A stretch of DNA of 64,000 nucleotides. Source: Arenibacter latericius DSM 15913 (GTDB lineage Bacteria; Bacteroidota; Bacteroidia; Flavobacteriales; Flavobacteriaceae). The notes under the pieces are model-generated. The model saw nothing but the letters and a program-made list of their open reading frames with translations, had not been told where the DNA came from and made no database searches. Every line of letters starts with the position of its first letter. Position 1 is the stretch's first letter. The stretch is taken from positions 1 to 64,000 of the forward strand of contig NZ_AUKX01000032.1 in NCBI RefSeq assembly GCF_000424985.1, in the 5' to 3' direction. Position numbers and translations under genes: made by a program. Shown piece by piece: positions 7,681 to 16,495 of this stretch.

Positions 7681-10527
7681 ATGGCAGAACAAAAAAGACT
7701 TTTTCTATTAGATGCTTACGCCTTAATTTTTAGAGGATATTACGCCCTAATTAAAAACCCAAGAATAAACTCCAAGGGAATGGACACCTCTGCAATTATG
7801 GGGTTTATGAATTCTCTATTAGACGTAATAAGAAGAGAAAAGCCAGATCACTTGGCCGTGTGTTTTGACAAAGGGGGCAGCGTAGAGCGCTCAGATTTAT
7901 TTCCTGAGTACAAAGCCAATAGGGATGCTACCCCAGATGCTATAAAAATTGCCGTACCCTATATTCAAGAAATCCTAAAAGCTATGCATATCCCAGTGAT
8001 AGAATTAGAAGGATGGGAAGCCGATGATATTATAGGAACCCTAGCAAAACAAGCCGAAAAAGAAGACTACAAGGTATATATGGTTACTCCAGATAAAGAT
8101 TTTGGACAGTTGGTTTCCGAAAATATTTTTATGTACCGTCCAGCCAGAATGGGAAATGGAATAGAAATATGGGGTATCCCAGAGATACAAAAGCGTTTTG
8201 GTGTAGAATATCCAGAGCAGGTGATAGATTACTTGGGGATGATGGGAGATGCTAGTGACAACATCCCAGGACTCCCCGGGGTAGGAGATAAAACTGCAAA
8301 AAAATTCATTGCAGAATTTGGCTCTATGGAAAACCTCTTAGCAAATACCGATAAGCTAAAAGGCAAAATGAAGGAAAGAGTTATAGAGAATGCAGAATTG
8401 GGATTACTCTCTAAGAAACTAGCTACCATTCATACAGATTGTGATGTTACCTTTAACGCCACCGATTTTGAACTTATCATGCCCGATGGTGACAAGGTCC
8501 AAGAACTTTTTGAAGAACTAGAATTTAGAAGACTAAAAGATCAATTCATAAAACTCTTTTCCACAGAAGCTTCTGAAGAGAACTCCCCCTCAGAAAAAGA
8601 GAAGAAGGAGAATACCCCAAAAAAGGAATCAGCAGTGGCCGGAAGCGGTCAATTTTCCCTATTTGGCGGGAGTAGTGATAATACCGGAGGCACTATAGAA
8701 GAATTCTCTAGCAGAACAACTATAGAAAATACTCCACACGTTTACCAAAGTGTACTCCCAGGTATGGCCATGAAGCTTTTCCTGAAAAATCTAATAAAGC
8801 AGACTTCGGTTTGTTTTGATACAGAAACTACTGGTCTAAATCCGCTTACCGCAGAATTAGTTGGAATTGCATTTAGTTGGGAAGCTGGTAAGGGCTTTTA
8901 CATTCCTTTTCCAGAAGATAGATCTGAAGCACAGGAACTAATAGAACACCTAAGACCTTTTTTTGAAGCAGAAGAGATCGAGAAAATCGGTCAAAATCTC
9001 AAATACGACATTAAAGTATTACATAAATATGGGATTACTATTAAAGGAAAATGCTTCGACACTATGTTAGCTCATTATCTAATTAATCCAGATATGCGAC
9101 ACAATATGGATGTCTTGGCAGAGACCTATTTAAATTACACTCCCGTCTCCATTACCGAGCTCATTGGAAAAAAAGGAAAAAACCAACTATCCATGAGAGA
9201 GGTACCTTTAGAAAAACAAACTGAATATGCTGTTGAGGATGCCGACATCACCTTTCAATTAGCACAGCATTTTAGGCCAGAACTAAAAGATGCTAAAACA
9301 GAGGAGCTTTTTAATGATATTGAAATTCCACTGCTAAAAGTATTGGCCGACATGGAATTAGAAGGCATCAATCTTGACGAAGCTTTTTTAAATTCTCTAG
9401 CCAAAGACCTAGACAACGATATAAAGGTACTAGAAACAAAAATATATAAGGAAGCAGGAGAAGAATTCAATATTGCCTCTCCAAAACAATTGGGAGACAT
9501 TTTATTTGACAAGCTTAAACTAGTCAACAAACCTAAAAAAACCAAAACAGGTCAATATTCTACTGCAGAAGAAGTGCTTTCCACCTTAGCAAAGGATCAT
9601 GAAATTATCCAATATGTGTTGGACTACAGAGGACTCAGCAAACTTAAAAGCACCTATATTGATGCACTTCCACTACAAATAGAAGAAAGCACAAACAGAA
9701 TACATACAGATTATATGCAAACTGTGGCTGCAACAGGGCGCTTAAGTAGCAATAACCCCAACCTGCAAAATATTCCCATCCGTACGGAACGAGGTAGACA
9801 GGTTAGAAAGGCCTTTGTACCAAGAAATGAAGAATACACCTTATTGGCGGCAGATTACTCCCAAATAGAACTGCGCATCATTGCAGCACTAAGTCAGGAA
9901 ACCACCATGATTGAGGCATTTAAAAACGGAGAGGACATTCACGCTTCCACCGCCTCCAAAGTATTCAACGTGCCTTTAGAGGAGGTAACCAGAGAACAAA
10001 GAAGCAATGCCAAAACCGTGAATTTCGGAATTATATATGGGGTATCTGCTTTTGGACTAAGCAATCAGACCGACCTATCTCGTTCAGAGGCAAAAGACCT
10101 TATCGACACCTATTATAAGACCTATCCTAAATTACGAAATTACATAAGTGAGCAGATCAATTTTGCACGCGAAAACGGATATGTTCAAACGGTACTAGGA
10201 AGGCGCAGATACTTAAAAGATATAAATGGAAGCAATGCCATAGTAAGGGGTGCTGCGGAAAGAAATGCTGTAAACGCCCCCATACAGGGAAGTGCTGCAG
10301 ATATTATTAAAATTGCCATGATCAATATTCACAAAAAACTAGTGGAAGAGAATTATAAAAGTAAAATGCTCCTCCAGGTACATGATGAATTGGTATTTGA
10401 TGTCTACAATCCAGAAATGGAAGCGATAAAAACCATGATAAAAACAGAAATGGAAAATGCCCATAAATTATCTGTACCCCTAGAAGTTGAACTAGGCACA
10501 GGAAAAAACTGGCTAGAAGCTCATTAA
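7681..10527 (+). CDS. polA: DNA polymerase I
   Basis: This 948-residue polymerase has three domains. The 5'-3' exonuclease domain (about 1-290) carries AVCFDKGG, EADDIIGT and the GDASDNIPGLPGVGDKTA helix-hairpin-helix. After a charged linker, the 3'-5' exonuclease domain (about 360-550) keeps its metal residues in CFDTETTGLNP and the later YAVEDADIT. The polymerase domain carries DYSQIELRIIAALS (motif A), RSNAKTVNFGIIYGVS (motif B) and LQVHDELVFDV (motif C). Both nuclease activities therefore look active. It fills gaps in repair and removes Okazaki primers. It ends in its own terminator. Confidence 0.97.
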   Translation: MAEQKRLFLLDAYALIFRGYYALIKNPRINSKGMDTSAIMGFMNSLLDVIRREKPDHLAVCFDKGGSVERSDLFPEYKANRDATPDAIKIAVPYIQEILKAMHIPVIELEGWEADDIIGTLAKQAEKEDYKVYMVTPDKDFGQLVSENIFMYRPARMGNGIEIWGIPEIQKRFGVEYPEQVIDYLGMMGDASDNIPGLPGVGDKTAKKFIAEFGSMENLLANTDKLKGKMKERVIENAELGLLSKKLATIHTDCDVTFNATDFELIMPDGDKVQELFEELEFRRLKDQFIKLFSTEASEENSPSEKEKKENTPKKESAVAGSGQFSLFGGSSDNTGGTIEEFSSRTTIENTPHVYQSVLPGMAMKLFLKNLIKQTSVCFDTETTGLNPLTAELVGIAFSWEAGKGFYIPFPEDRSEAQELIEHLRPFFEAEEIEKIGQNLKYDIKVLHKYGITIKGKCFDTMLAHYLINPDMRHNMDVLAETYLNYTPVSITELIGKKGKNQLSMREVPLEKQTEYAVEDADITFQLAQHFRPELKDAKTEELFNDIEIPLLKVLADMELEGINLDEAFLNSLAKDLDNDIKVLETKIYKEAGEEFNIASPKQLGDILFDKLKLVNKPKKTKTGQYSTAEEVLSTLAKDHEIIQYVLDYRGLSKLKSTYIDALPLQIEESTNRIHTDYMQTVAATGRLSSNNPNLQNIPIRTERGRQVRKAFVPRNEEYTLLAADYSQIELRIIAALSQETTMIEAFKNGEDIHASTASKVFNVPLEEVTREQRSNAKTVNFGIIYGVSAFGLSNQTDLSRSEAKDLIDTYYKTYPKLRNYISEQINFARENGYVQTVLGRRRYLKDINGSNAIVRGAAERNAVNAPIQGSAADIIKIAMINIHKKLVEENYKSKMLLQVHDELVFDVYNPEMEAIKTMIKTEMENAHKLSVPLEVELGTGKNWLEAH

Positions 10528-10591
10528 CATAAAATATAAATAGGGCAAAGAACAACATGCCTACGATGACAAAGCACATCATAAAATAAAC

Positions 10592-10632
10592 AAAGAACCT
10601 CATAGCTAATTAGTCTATGAGGTTCTTTTCTC
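10592..10632 (+). terminator. Intrinsic terminator after polA
   Basis: AAAGAACCTCATAG (10592-10605) pairs with CTATGAGGTTCTTT (10615-10628), a 14-bp stem followed by a T/C-rich tail. It lies 65 bp after the polA stop codon. Confidence 0.85.
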
Positions 10633-10989
10633 TTTAAGCTAGACTTAAATTTAAAGCAACCTACCATGGCAAGAGCTTTTAAATTAAAAACTATTACAAT
10701 CAAATAAGCTTAAAACTAATAAAAGCTCAGTTCTTAAAAAAAACGATATAATTAGGTATTAAATTCTACCTAAAAAAATTCTTTCTTTATATATTTAACC
10801 ACAGTAAAGCATTTAAAATAATTCACCTCCAAAACCACTACTTACACCATTATATAATATGGTATAGAAACTAGGTAGATCTATCATTTATGATTATAAA
10901 AAGAACACCTTCTTTATCAATAAAGAATCTACTAGATACAGATATTACTTACAAAAAATTAAAATCTACAAAATAATAATAAGCAAGCA
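10629..10989. other. AT-rich intergenic stretch, no gene seen
   Basis: This stretch between the polA terminator and the rplM promoter is very AT-rich. It has no open frame with coding character and no convincing RNA structure. It is probably upstream region for the strongly expressed ribosomal operon. Confidence 0.6.
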
Positions 10990-11020
10990 TTTGTAATTCA
11001 ACTTAATAATTGTACATTTG
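10990..11020 (+). promoter_or_regulatory. Promoter of the rplM ribosomal operon
   Basis: TTTG (10990-10993), 19 bp, then TACATTTG (11013-11020) is an exact match to the Bacteroidota vegetative promoter. Directly after the -7 box lies the palindrome CCCGTTAAACGGG (11024-11036), which overlaps the expected transcription start. The leader to the GTG start is about 40 nt. Confidence 0.88.
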
Positions 11021-11067
11021 CAGCCCGTTAAACGGGATTTTAGTGTTTAATAAATAAATATATTAGT

Positions 11068-11523
11068 GTGGATACATTAAGCTACAAGACGATTTCGGCC
11101 AATAAGGCAACCGTTGACAAAGAATGGTTACTAGTTGATGCTGAAGGAGAAACATTAGGCCGTCTTGCTTCTAAGGTAGCGATGTTACTTAGAGGGAAGT
11201 ACAAGCCTAGTTTTACGCCACATGTTGATTGCGGAGATAATGTTGTTATTATCAATGCAGAAAAAATCAACTTGTCAGGCAAGAAGTGGGATTCAAAAAC
11301 CTACATTCGCTACACCGGCTACCCAGGAGGTCAGAGGTTTACATCAGCTAAAGAGATGTTGTCTAAAGACCCAGCCCGTATTATCGAGAAATCTGTAAAA
11401 GGAATGCTACCTAAGAACAAATTAGGTGCTGCGCTTTTCAGAAATCTGAAGGTATATGCTGGAGCAGACCACAATCAGGAAGCGCAAAAACCAAAAGCAA
11501 TTAACTTAAACGACCTAAGGTAA
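11068..11523 (+). CDS. rplM: 50S ribosomal protein L13
   Basis: This 151-residue protein begins MDTLSYKTISANKATV from a GTG codon, the usual start in flavobacteria. Core motifs WLLVDAEGETLGRLAS, LRGKYKPSFTPHVDCGD and KGMLPKNKLGAALFRNLKVY identify L13, an early assembly protein of the large subunit. It is the first gene of rplM-rpsI-rpsB-tsf. Its TAA overlaps the ATG of rpsI by one base, so the two are translationally coupled. Confidence 0.97.
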   Translation: MDTLSYKTISANKATVDKEWLLVDAEGETLGRLASKVAMLLRGKYKPSFTPHVDCGDNVVIINAEKINLSGKKWDSKTYIRYTGYPGGQRFTSAKEMLSKDPARIIEKSVKGMLPKNKLGAALFRNLKVYAGADHNQEAQKPKAINLNDLR

Positions 11524-11909
11524 TGGAAATAATTCATAAAATCGGTAGAAGGAAAACAGCGGTGGCTAGAGTCTATCTTTCTCAAGGAAGTGGTAACATC
11601 ACTATCAACGACAAGGATTTGAACAGCTATTTTCCTACTAAAACATTACAGTACAAAGTAAATCAGCCATTTACTTTAACTGACAACGTAGACAGTTTTG
11701 ATGTAAACGTAAATGTATTTGGTGGTGGAACAACAGGACAGGCAGAAGCGATTCGTTTAGCATTGTCTAGAGCATTATGCGAATTAGATGCAGAGCACAG
11801 ATTAACTCTTAAGCCAGAAGGTCTTTTAACTAGAGATCCAAGAATGGTTGAGCGTAAGAAATTTGGTCAGAAGAAAGCTCGTAAGAAATTCCAGTTCTCT
11901 AAACGTTAA
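11523..11909 (+). CDS. rpsI: 30S ribosomal protein S9
   Basis: This 128-residue protein starts at the ATG that shares one base with the rplM stop codon. It shows GRRKTAVARVYLSQGSGNI at the N-terminus, the GGGTTGQAEAIRLALSRAL core and the basic tail ending KKFQFSKR, whose last residues reach the P-site tRNA in S9. Length and motifs are normal. A 237-nt structured gap separates it from rpsB. Confidence 0.97.
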   Translation: MEIIHKIGRRKTAVARVYLSQGSGNITINDKDLNSYFPTKTLQYKVNQPFTLTDNVDSFDVNVNVFGGGTTGQAEAIRLALSRALCELDAEHRLTLKPEGLLTRDPRMVERKKFGQKKARKKFQFSKR

Positions 11910-11925
11910 TATTACATTATCAAAA

Positions 11926-12113
11926 CCGATACTGTCAGCAGTTCGGAATTATTACAAATTGTTCATTGGAAGCCTTCTTATAGAGGGCAATTAAAAAATA
12001 CCGATCCAACTTGTTTGGAGACTTGGCTCAGGTAGCCCCTGACCCAAGCAACGGGAAATTAGTTTAGCATCTAAATATTAAAGGCTCCCATATTTGGGTA
12101 CCACTTTAATATT
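11926..12113 (+). ncRNA. Structured leader between rpsI and rpsB (candidate S2 autoregulatory element)
   Basis: Four hairpins lie in a row. The first is CCGAtACTG with CAGTTCGG (11926-11946) and the second GCCTTCT with AGAGGGC (11972-11988). The third is CTTGG-C-TCAGG with CCTGA-C-CCAAG (12022-12048). The last is AATATTAAAG with CTTTAATATT around an inner CCCA/TGGG pair (12074-12113). None ends in a T run, so they do not look like plain terminators. The last ends 33 nt before the rpsB start. Ribosomal leaders that bind their own product are well known; that this one binds S2 is inference. Confidence 0.5.
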
Positions 12114-12146
12114 GCTAATTCAAAGGAACGTAAACTAAGAAATTAA

Positions 12147-13184
12147 ATGGCAAATAAAATTGAAGTAAAAGACCTTCTAGAGGCAGGTGTTCATTTTGGT
12201 CACCTTACCAGAAAATGGAACCCTAACATGGCGCCCTACATCTACATGGAGCGTAATGGAATCCACGTTATCAACCTTTATAAAACTGTTGCAAAACTAG
12301 ATGAGACCAATGAGGCTCTTAAAAAAATTGCAGCATCCGGTAGAAAAATTCTTTTTGTAGCTACCAAAAAACAAGCTAAAGATATAGTTGCAGAAAAAGC
12401 AACAAATGTTAATATGCCTTACATCACAGAAAGATGGCCAGGTGGTATGTTAACAAACTTCGTTACTATTCGTAAAGCAGTCAAGAAAATGGCTACTATT
12501 GATAGAATGAAGAAAGACGGAACTTTCAACACTCTTTCTAAAAAAGAGCGTTTGCAAGTAGACCGTTTACGTTCTAAATTAGAAAAGAACTTAGGATCTA
12601 TTTCTGAAATGACACGTCTTCCTGCAGCAATCTTTGTTGTAGATACTATGCGTGAGCACATTGCAGTAAAAGAAGCTAAAAAGCTTAACATTCCAGTTTT
12701 TGCAATGGTAGATACCAATTCAGACCCAAGAGAGATCGATTTTATCGTTCCATCTAATGATGATGCTTCTAAGTCCATTAACATTATTATGGAGTCTGTA
12801 ACTTCTGCAATTGCAGAGGGTCTTGCAGAGCGTAAAGCTGAAAAGCAATCTGGAAAAGAAGGCAAGGAAGATGCTAAGCCAAAAGCTAAAAAAGCAGCTC
12901 CAGCTAAGGAAACTACTGAAGCTCCAAAATCTGCTGATGATCTTACCAAAGTAGAAGGTATTGGTCCTAAAATAGCTGAAATTTTCCAAGAAGCTGGTAT
13001 TAAAACTTTTGCCGATCTAGCTGCTAAATCTGAGGAAGACCTAACGGCTATCCTTACAGAAGCTGGACCTGCATATGCTTCTAAAAATCCTGGATCATGG
13101 GCAAAACAAGCTAAAATGGCTGCCGATGGTAAATGGGATGAGCTAAAAGAATGGCAAGACAGCGTTAAAGGAGGAATAGAATAA
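12147..13184 (+). CDS. rpsB: 30S ribosomal protein S2 with C-terminal helix-hairpin-helix domain
   Basis: Residues 1 to about 228 are S2: LLEAGVHFGHLTRKWNP, FVATKKQAKDIV, ERWPGGMLTNF and PVFAMVDTNSDP are all present. A lysine/alanine-rich linker (about 229-263) then leads to an extra domain (264-345) with the helix-hairpin-helix VEGIGPKIAEIFQEAGI and a tryptophan-rich tail. Classical S2 is about 240-260 residues, so this form is about 90 longer. Similar HhH tails occur on some Bacteroidota ribosomal proteins, including L21 as I recall. The domain may bind rRNA or help bring S1 to the subunit; its role is unknown. Confidence 0.95.
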   Translation: MANKIEVKDLLEAGVHFGHLTRKWNPNMAPYIYMERNGIHVINLYKTVAKLDETNEALKKIAASGRKILFVATKKQAKDIVAEKATNVNMPYITERWPGGMLTNFVTIRKAVKKMATIDRMKKDGTFNTLSKKERLQVDRLRSKLEKNLGSISEMTRLPAAIFVVDTMREHIAVKEAKKLNIPVFAMVDTNSDPREIDFIVPSNDDASKSINIIMESVTSAIAEGLAERKAEKQSGKEGKEDAKPKAKKAAPAKETTEAPKSADDLTKVEGIGPKIAEIFQEAGIKTFADLAAKSEEDLTAILTEAGPAYASKNPGSWAKQAKMAADGKWDELKEWQDSVKGGIE

Positions 13185-13223
13185 TCCCTCTTTTATCTAT
13201 AACTGAATATCAATTTAACCCTA

Positions 13224-13260
13224 CCCTATAACAGGATCTATCTAATGATCCTGTTTAGGG
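13224..13260 (+). promoter_or_regulatory. Intercistronic hairpin between rpsB and tsf
   Basis: CCCTA-t-AACAGGATC (13224-13238) pairs with GATCCTGTT-TAGGG (13247-13260), a 14-bp stem with one bulge and an 8-nt loop. No T run follows, so it is more likely an RNA-processing or stability element than a terminator. It ends 20 nt before the tsf start codon. Confidence 0.6.
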
Positions 13261-13280
13261 AGATTTAATTCAAAAATAAA

Positions 13281-14105
13281 ATGGCAAAAATTACCGCCGC
13301 AGAGGTAAATAAGTTAAGAAAAACAACAGGTGCAGGCATGATGGATTGCAAAAAGGCACTAGTTGAAGCTGAAGGAGATTTTGACAAAGCAATTGAAATT
13401 CTTCGTAAAAAAGGACAGAAAGTAGCTGCAAAAAGAGCTGACAGAGAGTCTACCGAAGGTGCTGCTATTGCAAAAGTAAATGCTGATAATACTTCAGGTG
13501 TTATTATTTCCTTGAACTGTGAGACTGATTTTGTTGCCAAGAACGATACTTTCGTAACCCTTGCTAACGATTTAGCTGACCTAGCATTGAACTTCGACTC
13601 TAAAGAAGATTTCTTAAATGCAGATTTCAACGGAGTAACTGTTCAGGAAAAACTTACTGAGCAAACTGGAGTAATTGGTGAAAAAATAGAAATAGGTAGT
13701 TTTAACCGACTTTCTGCTCCATTCATTGGTTCTTATATCCACGCTGGAAACAAAATAGCTACTTTAGTTGGACTTTCAGCTGCTGTTGAAGGTGCTGATG
13801 TTGTTGCTAAAGATGTAGCGATGCAAGCTGCTGCGATGAACCCAGTAGCCCTTAATGAAGATGGTGTTGACCAAAGCGTTATCGATAAAGAAATTGAAAT
13901 CGCTAAAGATCAATTACGTCAAGAAGGAAAGCCAGAAGCCATGTTAGACAATATCGCTAAAGGAAAAATTAAGCGTTTCTTCAAAGACAATACTTTAGTT
14001 AATCAAGATTTTATTAAAGACAACAAACAATCTGTTGCTCAATACGTAAAAACTCTTGATGCTAACTTAGAAGTTACCGGTTTTGAAAGAGTTGCTTTAG
14101 GGTAA
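13281..14105 (+). CDS. tsf: Elongation factor Ts
   Basis: This 274-residue protein recycles EF-Tu by exchanging GDP for GTP. The N-terminal UBA-like motif KLRKTTGAGMMDCKKALVEA and the EF-Tu-binding segment NCETDFVAKND are intact. The core has the two-lobed dimerisation region and ends with the conserved DNTLVNQDFIKD and VTGFERVALG. It is the last gene of the ribosomal operon and is followed by a strong terminator. Confidence 0.97.
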   Translation: MAKITAAEVNKLRKTTGAGMMDCKKALVEAEGDFDKAIEILRKKGQKVAAKRADRESTEGAAIAKVNADNTSGVIISLNCETDFVAKNDTFVTLANDLADLALNFDSKEDFLNADFNGVTVQEKLTEQTGVIGEKIEIGSFNRLSAPFIGSYIHAGNKIATLVGLSAAVEGADVVAKDVAMQAAAMNPVALNEDGVDQSVIDKEIEIAKDQLRQEGKPEAMLDNIAKGKIKRFFKDNTLVNQDFIKDNKQSVAQYVKTLDANLEVTGFERVALG

Positions 14106-14129
14106 TCTCTAATAACCCAAATTATACGA

Positions 14130-14161
14130 CCCGCTTTTTTTAAAAAAAAGCGGGTTTTTTT
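14130..14161 (+). terminator. Intrinsic terminator of the rplM-rpsI-rpsB-tsf operon
   Basis: CCCGCTTTTTTT pairs with AAAAAAAGCGGG, followed by seven T. The stem is perfect and the tail strong. Confidence 0.92.
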
Positions 14162-14346
14162 ATTCCCCTACCCCAACCAAGGAACCTATTAAAACTATCT
14201 CTAAATATTAGAGCAGGTCCTTTTCTAAGGAAACTAACAGCTATATAAATTTTAGTTCCAAAAATTTGATATTAGACACCATACCGACAAGCGATTTCCT
14301 AATTCGATATACCCTCTAGTAATATATTGCCATCTATAATAATAAA

Positions 14347-14373
14347 AAAGGCGCTATATGATATAGCACCTTT
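14347..14373 (-). terminator. Intrinsic terminator of the M61 peptidase gene
   Basis: AAAGG-c-GCTATA and TATAGC-a-CCTTT form a stem with one mismatch and a short loop. On the minus strand it is followed by a T-rich run. It lies 23 bp past the stop codon of the peptidase. Confidence 0.8.
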
Positions 14374-14395
14374 AAAACAGATTAATTTAATTTAA

Positions 14396-16288
14396 CTATC
14401 CCTTAAGCCACGAAGTCCTCAGCGCTTGCTGTTCACCTGTTAACCCTTCTACAGGCACTAACTTTTTCACTTCAATAGTAGGCCTACCTACTTGCCCACT
14501 TACCTCAATCTCTTCACCATCCCTTACAACCACAAGATTAATTTCCTTTTCTGGTGTCCAACCAAAACTTTGTCCAATAATGGGCCTTATACTTTCTAAA
14601 GTAATTTCAGTACCATCAATATTTTTTAAGATATCACCCCCTTGAATTCCAAGATTCTTAAAAAATGAACTCAGAACAATCCCCTCTCGTACAAATACCT
14701 CATTAGGGTTTTTGGCATTTACATCGATCATCGGGATCTCCCCATTAAAGAAATATCCTGTTGGCTGCATTTCTGAAACCACATGTAGTCCTACTTTATT
14801 CCAAAACTTCTCATAATCTAAAGGCGTATTTCCAACAACATGAGCGTTAAAAAATTCGCGTATTTCAGGATAAGTCAATCCTACAATTTCATCTATTAAT
14901 TTATCATCTTGGAAAGGCCTATGCTCACCGTACTTTTTAGAGAGCTCTTTCATCAACCAAAGCACACCTTTTTCCCCACCACTCAACTCTCTAAGTCTAA
15001 TATCCAATGCCATATTTACCAAAGCCCCCTTCTCATAGATATTAACGAAGTTATCCTTATAAGGCTCAATTAAGACGTTTTTACTTAATTCTGTCAAAGA
15101 CATCTCATCATCAAAAGCGCTAGAATTTGCCACCTTATCCATTAATCGCTTATAAAACTCCTCCTCCGAAATAAGCCCTTGTTGAATTTGAAAAAGATTA
15201 GCGAAATATTCAGTAGTTCCTTCATACATCCATAAATGCTGCGACATTTTAGGATCATTAAAATCAAAATTCCGTATTTCTTCGGAATGCACACTCAAGG
15301 GAGTGACGATATGAAAGAACTCGTGAGAAACAATATCTATAAGCGCCTCCTCTAATCGGTCTTTAGGCATCCCCTCTGGCAAAACCACCACTGTAGAAGT
15401 GTGGTGCTCCAACGCCCCATAACCACCGGCGTCCTTATCTTCCATAGTAGAAAGGTATAACAAAATGGCGTAGTGTTTTGTACTATTAATATCTCCCAAA
15501 AAGTTTTTCTGTCCCTCCATCATTTTCTCCATACTTTCCTTAAGACTAGAGGCAGTATACACGCCATTAGGAGAATATACACTTAGGGTCACCTTAATAT
15601 CATTAACCAAAAAAGTTTCCGTATTGGGTTTTGCATATAAAATAGGATTGTCTATTACCTCAAAATAGCGATTTGCTTCAAAGACTTCCACATCTGGTTT
15701 ATTGACATTTACAGTTCCTCTATTTAAAGTAGTAACGGACTCTAGTCCTTCTGGAGCAGAAATTTGCAAGCTATAAGACACTTCCTTCAAATCCTTAAAA
15801 TACCCTACAAACCCATGCAGATTCAACATAAAATTCTCCCCTTCCAAAATATTAGTCCCAGCCGGAGAGAATATCACTTCCTCAACTTCAGATTCTGTAT
15901 CATAAGTATCGTTTACCCAATAAGACACTTTATCTAACTCCTGAGCATTGCTAATATGCCATGTGTTATCATCTACCCGCTCAAATGGCAATTCCTTACC
16001 CTTATAATCTAAGGCCTTAAATCCTTCAATATACCTACCATAATTATCCAAACTATAGGTTCCAGGAACAATTTTAGGAATATAGAAAGTAGTTTTGTCC
16101 GATGAAAACGGGGCTGGATCTATCGTGACCATCACTTTATCGTCTACCACATTTACTAAATCCATCTCTACGATAACAGGACCCAGACTAGAAGCGGGTG
16201 TTAATTTTGCGGAGCCACAACTGTAAATTAATACAGCAACCAATCCCATTAAGAAACTGTTTTTAATATTCTTTAATTTATGAACCAT
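14396..16288 (-). CDS. M61 family metallopeptidase with PDZ domain, lipoprotein
   Basis: This 630-residue protein has a lipoprotein signal (LIYSC, Cys24). An N-terminal beta domain precedes a gluzincin catalytic domain with the substrate motif GGYGALEHHTS (288-298), the zinc motif HEFFH (322-326) and the downstream glutamate in WMYEGTTEYFANL. A PDZ domain covers about 500-610. M61 enzymes (glycyl aminopeptidase family) trim peptides; this one should act in the periplasm or on the outer membrane. It is a single gene with its own terminator. Confidence 0.9.
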   Translation of the reverse strand: MVHKLKNIKNSFLMGLVAVLIYSCGSAKLTPASSLGPVIVEMDLVNVVDDKVMVTIDPAPFSSDKTTFYIPKIVPGTYSLDNYGRYIEGFKALDYKGKELPFERVDDNTWHISNAQELDKVSYWVNDTYDTESEVEEVIFSPAGTNILEGENFMLNLHGFVGYFKDLKEVSYSLQISAPEGLESVTTLNRGTVNVNKPDVEVFEANRYFEVIDNPILYAKPNTETFLVNDIKVTLSVYSPNGVYTASSLKESMEKMMEGQKNFLGDINSTKHYAILLYLSTMEDKDAGGYGALEHHTSTVVVLPEGMPKDRLEEALIDIVSHEFFHIVTPLSVHSEEIRNFDFNDPKMSQHLWMYEGTTEYFANLFQIQQGLISEEEFYKRLMDKVANSSAFDDEMSLTELSKNVLIEPYKDNFVNIYEKGALVNMALDIRLRELSGGEKGVLWLMKELSKKYGEHRPFQDDKLIDEIVGLTYPEIREFFNAHVVGNTPLDYEKFWNKVGLHVVSEMQPTGYFFNGEIPMIDVNAKNPNEVFVREGIVLSSFFKNLGIQGGDILKNIDGTEITLESIRPIIGQSFGWTPEKEINLVVVRDGEEIEVSGQVGRPTIEVKKLVPVEGLTGEQQALRTSWLKG

Positions 16289-16443
16289 ATTACAAATTGT
16301 TATAGTTAATTAGCCTTAGCAATATAGTATGCGTATAGGCGAAGAAAAAATGAAATTCCAATAAAAAATCTAGATTAAAAAATAAATTCCACTCCAACTC
16401 TTCAAAGCAAAGCATATAGAAAAGACGAATCATGGTTTTCCAG

Positions 16444-16474
16444 TCTGCTTCATAAATAATTTTGATTATTTTTG
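16444..16474 (+). promoter_or_regulatory. Promoter of pyrH-frr
   Basis: TCTG (one mismatch to TTTG), 19 bp, then TATTTTTG at 16467-16474 fits the Bacteroidota consensus. It lies 21 bp before the pyrH start codon. Confidence 0.6.
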
Positions 16475-16495
16475 CTTTGAATTAATTAAAGCAAC

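Noticed and set aside
10322-10603. 93-aa minus-strand ORF over the polA 3' end
   Set aside because: It is antisense to conserved polymerase motif C and has no independent support.
12419-12949. 176-aa minus-strand ORF inside rpsB
   Set aside because: It is antisense to the S2 gene; it arises from the biased codon use of a ribosomal gene.
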